64,000 nucleotides of DNA from Aphrophora alni (Eukaryota; Arthropoda; Insecta; Hemiptera; Aphrophoridae). Each line of letters begins with the position of its first letter. The stretch's first letter is position 1. The translations under genes were made by a program, and so were the position numbers. Shown piece after piece: positions 58,770-64,000 of this stretch. The notes below the pieces were generated by a model. The model worked only from the letters and a program-made list of their open reading frames with translations, was not told where the DNA came from and did no database searches. The DNA lies in the NCBI GenBank assembly GCA_963513935.1, contig OY740765.1, forward strand, positions 72,299,638-72,363,637, in the 5' to 3' direction.

Positions 58770-59172
58770 AATGTAACAATGTATATCCTTGCTAAATGGA
58801 AGAATGAATCACTTTATATCATTTCTATACATAAGAATGTAATAGTTTATATCCTTTCTGTATATAAAAATGTAACATGGTATATCTTAGCTGAATGTAA
58901 GAAGATATCAACTTACATACTTTCTGGATCCAAGAACATGAGGTATATTCTTGCTTAAATAAGAAGGTTTCAGGTTAAATCTTTGCTTTATGCTTACCCC
59001 AACTGAATGTAAGAATGTGGCAGCTTATATCCTATATGTATGCCACAATATAACAGGGTTACATTCTGCTGAATGTTAGAATGTAACTACTTATATCCTT
59101 TCTGTATGCAACAATATAACAAGGTTACATTCTGTAAACCTGCTGAATGTAACTGTTTATATCATTTCTGTA
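58770..59172. repeat. Minisatellite with GAATGTAAC / TATATCCTTTCTGTAT units, left part
   Basis: Units of roughly 45-75 bp share AGAATGTAAC, TTATATCCTTTCTGTATG and GGTTACATTCTGTAAACCTG. The same units resume at 60529-60900, so the array is split by 59173-60528. Confidence 0.82.
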
Positions 59173-60528
59173 TGCTGTGGTACCTAAAATGGTAATTTTA
59201 ACTTGGATAACCAAGAAATAGTTATATTAAGATTTGAATCATAAAAATAAACCGGGAGATTTGTAATTGAATTGGAGGGGGACCACGTGGATCAAATGAA
59301 TAACTAAATGTAAATGTTAAAGCAAGGGTGAATAAAATTTAAATACAGATTTCCGAAATACAAAATTGATGTATAAAATGTTAGTAGTAAGTTGTAGTGA
59401 ATATTTGAGTACGAAATTGTGTTGTGAAAATAGACAAAGCTTGTCGTCAAGCAAATGATTTGAACAGTGTCCGTGCAACCAGAAAGGTAAACCCTGGATC
59501 GCGTGATGTGAGAAATTCAGACATGCGGTTTTCAGTCTTGAGGTGAGATCTGACAGAGTCAGACGTATTAATTTTTGTCTAAAGAAGTTTTACAAAATGT
59601 AGTGATAACTATTAAAGTAGAGTCCTACTGTGACATCCGAGTTAGTTAGAGATGTTTCTGTCTAAAAGAAGTTTTAGAACATTGAATGTTAATAATCTAA
59701 CAAGTTTAGAGACAGTTTTTGACGTGGTAAGACGTAATTTTTGTTTGAAGAGATTATTAGACAATAGTTTTCAATAGAGCAATGAACTTTTTGTGTAACA
59801 CTGTGAACTTAAAAGGACAATTGATCGTCCGTGTGTTAATTGAGTCTACAAAGAGATCGCAATACAAGATGAGGGGAACACACCACGAAGGGACTCTCAG
59901 CCTGCAGAAGCGCATATGCGGTAACAAATAATCATAGACAGTTTCATAATAATTTTGTATAAAAAAGAACTTTTGGTATGAATATTTTAAATTTGAGTTA
60001 ATGAATATGAATTGTATAGTAACTAGTAAATTTAAAAAACTTAATTTCATTTTTTATATAAAATATAATAACCTTTGCTACATGAAAATATAAAAACTCA
60101 CTATTAGAATATATCTTTAAAGTTGCAACTATTAACGTAGAGTCATAAAAAAGGAGTTAAGCCTCTTCAAAGCAGAATAATTTTAAATTCTAAATATAGA
60201 GATTTTAGATAGTATTAAGAAATGTACCATGAACATATATGTATAACCTTAATTCAATAAATTATGTTGTTTCAGCACAATAAACAGGATTTCTTTATTT
60301 ACCAAGAACCACTGAGAGTACACTTTTAAAAGGATCTGCGACCCTGAGAAATTTTAATAATAATAATTAACTTGCACTTTTCTAAATTGATAAGTTAACT
60401 CCATCTGGTGCCCATAAGCTGAGCAATTTTCATTAAATAAATAACTTAAGATTAAAAAGTGCCAATTTAAGATTTTAGATTCAAATTAATTCGTAAATTC
60501 AAAACTAGCATATTTTTAATATTACAAT
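59173..60528. mobile_element. Insertion of about 1.35 kb splitting the minisatellite, possibly a solo LTR
   Basis: It starts TGTGGTACCTAAAATGG and ends near AATATTACA, so a TG...CA pattern is possible. It has AATAAA signals near 60257 and 60280 and two internal GAGT-x-TTTGTCTAAAGAAGTTTTA repeats (59570-59680). No coding sequence or clear target-site duplication was found, so the LTR reading is tentative. Confidence 0.4.
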
Positions 60529-60900
60529 ACAATATAACAGGATACATTCCATTAACCTACTGAATGTGTAGCTGCTTATATAAGAATATGATAGGGTTAC
60601 ATTCTGTAAACCTGCTGAAAGAAAAATGTAACGGTTTATATCTTTTCTGCAGGCAAGAATATACGAGATATATAGGTATATAGTACTATTTGTGAGAATT
60701 TGTGTTCAAGTTTTATTTTATCAGGGTTACGTTCTGTAAATATGCTGAATGTAAGAATGTAACTCCATATATCATTTTTGTATATAAGAATATAGCAGAA
60801 TTATTATGTAAATATGCTGAATATAAGAATATAACTGCTTACATCCTCTTCGTATGTAAGAATATAAACAGAGTTACATTCTGTAAACCTTGCTAAATGT
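60529..60900. repeat. Minisatellite with GAATGTAAC units, right part
   Basis: Continues the 58770-59172 array (GTTACATTCTGTAAACCTGC, ATGTAAGAATGTAAC). The 64-codon frame at 60702-60896 is made of the repeat. Confidence 0.82.
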
Positions 60901-62580
60901 AAAAATTTATGAGTTTATTATGTATCAGAGTATTATGATTATCTAGACAATAAAGGAATTTTATAAAATATTGAGAATATAGGAAAAATGTATTTACTGA
61001 TTAATATCATTTAAAACTATTTCTGTAAATGGCCGCAATTTTAGTTCTACAGGTGTTCCAAATATATTCAGGATAAATAATGAAGCTTATTTATTTTGTA
61101 TTGGTATGTGTCCATTTATGATGCAAAATTGTAAACTATTAGCCTTCCAGTTTTTAGAAATAATTAAAAAAAATGTTATCTTAAGATAAAAGTTATTGTT
61201 ATATTAGTCAACACTAATAAAAATCACTATAACATCACTATGAATAAAGAATCTTAAGGATAATCCTAGATGTTCTAACTTTAAATTTATTTTCAGGGAT
61301 TATATTTCTAGGTTCTTTTTATACTTATACATACGTTACTATATAAACGTAACATGTATGTGTGCCTGTGTATGTATATAAAAATTTTATTCGGGGTGGA
61401 TTTTTTATAAAAAAATCAAGGATAATACAATTATTTCTTGTATCAGATATATTGAAAATGAAAATAAAATTGAAATATCTGTGAAATGATTTAATCAAAA
61501 ACTATTTAAATAACAGACTATTTGTAACATTTCACATTTTTGGGTCTCTAAAATGGGTTAGTACTTGGTTTGAAATGTGATGTGAGCGAGATATGAGGTC
61601 GGGAAACTTGCGTTATCTCTCGTATATTTGAAGCCTCATATAGATGAACAGAGAAACGTTCCGAAATTGGTTAATGTTAATGAATCGTAAGTACACTTTT
61701 TTTTATTGGAGACAGCTAAATACTTCACAAATGTTTAAATAAATAAATATTGTAAACTTTTTGTAGCTATTAGGTAAATTTAAGAAATAATAATTTTTCC
61801 AAAAAGATTAAAATATTAGATTCAGTGCAGTGTGTTTAGTCCGCTGATCTAATCAACAGGTTAACCCTAATTATCCCAAAATGTCCAACAATCGCAGCAT
61901 TTGACAATCAAGCTGGAACAGAATACTTCTTAGAGATTCATTCGCTTATCTTCTTTTGGCGAGAGTGGTCCTGAAGACTCTTTTGTCACCACGGGACCTT
62001 CTCATTAGGCTGATCGCTTCATATTTCACTACACTTCAAGAGAGCGATGCAACAAATGAGCTATTCATATGAATAAACAGTTTTTGTTCTTGATTTTTAA
62101 TAAAATCAGTGATTAGCGTTATGGTATAGACGCTTACGTTAAATTGTATTAACCTATATTTCATTGAAATATATTTTCTTGAAAAAAAGACTAATATCTC
62201 GAAAAAACTTATAAGGTATAAAAAACTTGATGACTGTTAAATTCAATAACAGAAATAATAAGATAAAGGCTACATAAAAACTTTCTTTTTCAGTAGTGTA
62301 ACAAGTTAAAGTTATTACCAAAGCTAACTTTATGTTTAATTTACAAAAAAGGAGAGATAATTAGAGATTTGAAGTAATGTTTCTTGAACTATAGACATAA
62401 CTAATGTTTCAGCCATTTTTATTTTGTAATATAATTTAAAGGGAATAAACACATTGAACAATTATAAAATTAAGAATTTGTTAGACATAAGAAGTTGTAG
62501 GTTTTAAGTATTTCCACAAATGTATGTATTTTCAGGAGAGCCTTCATAAATTCAACTTACCATAATTAATATTATTGATA
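60901..62580. other. Intronic sequence with one GC-richer patch
   Basis: Mostly AT-rich without features. The patch 61860-62070 has higher complexity but no frame, splice sites or repeat ends were recognised. Confidence 0.4.
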
Positions 62581-62611
62581 ATCAATATATATATATATAT
62601 ATATTGATAAT

Positions 62612-62660
<49 letters not shown>
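62574..62660. repeat. (AT)n runs with two ATTGATAATCAAT palindromes
   Basis: ATTGATAATCAAT occurs at 62574 and again at 62603, each followed by AT runs of 16 and about 45 bases. Confidence 0.9.
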
Positions 62661-62661
<1 letters not shown>

Positions 62662-63898
62662 TATTTGTTTTAATATATCATGTTAAACTAATTAAAATTT
62701 TAGAACACCAGAAATATATTGTTTTGAACTTATAAACATTAAAAATGTGACACAAGACATTTTTGATTTGACAGCTGTTACTAAATGTAAACAATTTTTT
62801 CTTATATATATATATTTGAGACTATTTGTATTAAATGTATGAGCACATATAATTTTAATATATTATTGTGCAATATTGTGTTGGTTATAATGTTTGTATG
62901 TCAGTTGTGATGGAATATTTAGGTATAGTGGTGATATATCTATTTTGAACGAATAAAGTGATATGTTTTTCTTTTTGTTTTTTGCAAATATCAGGACGAT
63001 GTTTCGAGGGCACCGGTGATATTACGAATTAGGATAGTTTTATTTAGAAATAGATGCTAAGTTCTTTTTAACAAGCCAGATGACAACAATTATTGTGTCA
63101 GACCTGGAATACTGACGAAATGGATTATCTTCCAAGGAAGGCAGACGTCATTGATGGTACAATGATTTATATATAAACCTTTGTGTGGGAGGAAAAGTGG
63201 TCAGTAGGCCAGGATTGATGAAGGGAAGGTGCTGCAGGAATTCTTGAAGATAGCCAGACGGACTTGGCGAGTAAGAGCTTCCTGGGAGAATTGATACTTC
63301 GGACGAGCATTCATAAGAATTGCTATTTTCACGACAAACTATGCGTCATAGAAAAACTTGACAAGTGAAATTCTGAAACAAGCATTTATATAGAATATGG
63401 GCTCACCAAATAGATTGTTTCAGACACAGGGATGAAAAAAGAGGATTTACAAAAATTTACCCAGAAATGTAATATGGAAAAGAAGCAAGTGCTGTGAAAA
63501 GAACGTGGATGCCTGCAAATCAAACCATGGATGATGCTATTTATAAATGCTTTTAACAACACTAATTTTTGCCAATATAATTTCATAACAATAATTGGGT
63601 ACTGTTAATAAACTTCCCATCTTCGTTAGTCCAGATTAACCATGAAAAGTAACGTTTCAGATAGGAACTAAAATTCAGGCTGCAGCAAAAACATTTGGGA
63701 TTTGACGTTTGCTTCTTTTCTACATGGTATTTTAATCATACCTTAGCTTATTTAATATTTTATTTTTTAATCTGGACATTCATTCGTTCGGAGAACTTAT
63801 AGCCCCAATTAGTTTTGATTAATGAGATTCTACTGTATAAATAATAAAGCCATCCTAATAAAAGTGCATATTAAAATTCAGTTGTAATATATACTTAC
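62661..63898. other. Intronic sequence adjoining the first exon, unclassified
   Basis: The patch 63080-63350 is GC-richer and has a TATATATAAA box near 63169, which would suit a promoter or LTR fragment, but no partner repeat was found. The rest is AT-rich. Confidence 0.35.
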
Positions 63899-64000
63899 AG
63901 CTATAATGGCATAGTTTATAGTGTCAAAAAAATCATCCTTTTCATAAAGTGCTAAAGGGCCTAAACTTGGAGGATAGGCATTGACTTCTCTTGCAGTATC
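63899..64000 (-). CDS. Trpml: Mucolipin (TRPML) internal exon, first in the window, open at the right edge
   Basis: Reading from base 64000 down, this stretch gives 34 codons without a stop, including YPPSLGPLALYEKDDFFDTI, and ends at a consensus GTAAGT donor (63893-63898). It resembles the part of the TRPML luminal domain just after helix S1, where aromatic and acidic residues precede the first luminal cysteine. TRPML proteins are cation channels of late endosomes and lysosomes that release calcium and other cations and are gated by PI(3,5)P2. The donor is phase 0 and joins in frame to 58413-58563. The acceptor and N-terminal exons lie beyond the window. The family call rests on the combined reading of all six exons, not on this one alone. 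Confidence 0.82.

Noticed and set aside
1..64000. CRISPR-like arrays or bacterial defence operons.
   Set aside because: The regular repeats are minisatellites without unique spacers, and the gene structure with introns is eukaryotic.

Overview
The window is AT-rich eukaryotic DNA, almost all of it intronic and repetitive. It looks arthropod, probably an insect with a large genome: piggyBac, mariner, Tigger/pogo, hAT and Penelope relics are interleaved with short MITEs, minisatellites and long (AT)n runs, and one short CCTAA array is present. The species cannot be fixed from the sequence; the insect assignment is inference.

One host gene is recognisable. Six exons on the minus strand (63899-64000, 58413-58563, 45564-45757, 29376-29472, 10265-10383, 5750-5899) join in frame through consensus splice sites into 271 codons of a mucolipin (TRPML) cation channel. 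They cover most of the luminal domain, including its four conserved cysteines, then transmembrane helix S2, the S2-S3 linker and S3. The exons total 813 bases; the introns between them are about 4.4 to 19 kb. The 5' exons lie beyond base 64000, and the exons for S4, the pore and the tail lie before base 1.

The rest is intron filled by repeats. 0.8-3.3 kb: a degenerate minisatellite interrupted by a foldback element and a MITE, next to a LINE RNase H relic. 6.8-8.2 kb: a small retroposon with target-site duplication and a candidate DNA transposon. 12.1-14.2 kb: a broken piggyBac transposase. 14.4-29.1 kb: a roughly 32-bp minisatellite split by successive insertions (a Tigger deletion derivative, a 6.3-kb long-TIR element containing a Tigger copy and a 5S-rRNA-derived segment, a mariner copy, and two TA-flanked elements). 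30.4-34.5 kb: a roughly 100-bp satellite with a GC-rich hAT MITE inside. 34.5-50.0 kb: several copies of a TTAA-targeting non-autonomous family, plus two mariner relics. 46-47 kb: a roughly 32-bp minisatellite. 51.8-52.6 kb: a piggyBac-type MITE. 55.8-57.5 kb: a 5'-truncated Penelope-like element with an uninterrupted RT/GIY-YIG frame, target-site duplication and a hammerhead-ribozyme-like motif near its 3' end. 58.7-60.9 kb: another minisatellite split by a 1.35-kb insertion.

The best candidates for a second look are the Penelope element with its hammerhead motif, the TTAA family, the 5S-derived segment inside a nested inverted-repeat element, and a perfect 45-bp inverted repeat at 50.4/50.8 kb. 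No prokaryotic operon, CRISPR array or defence system is present.
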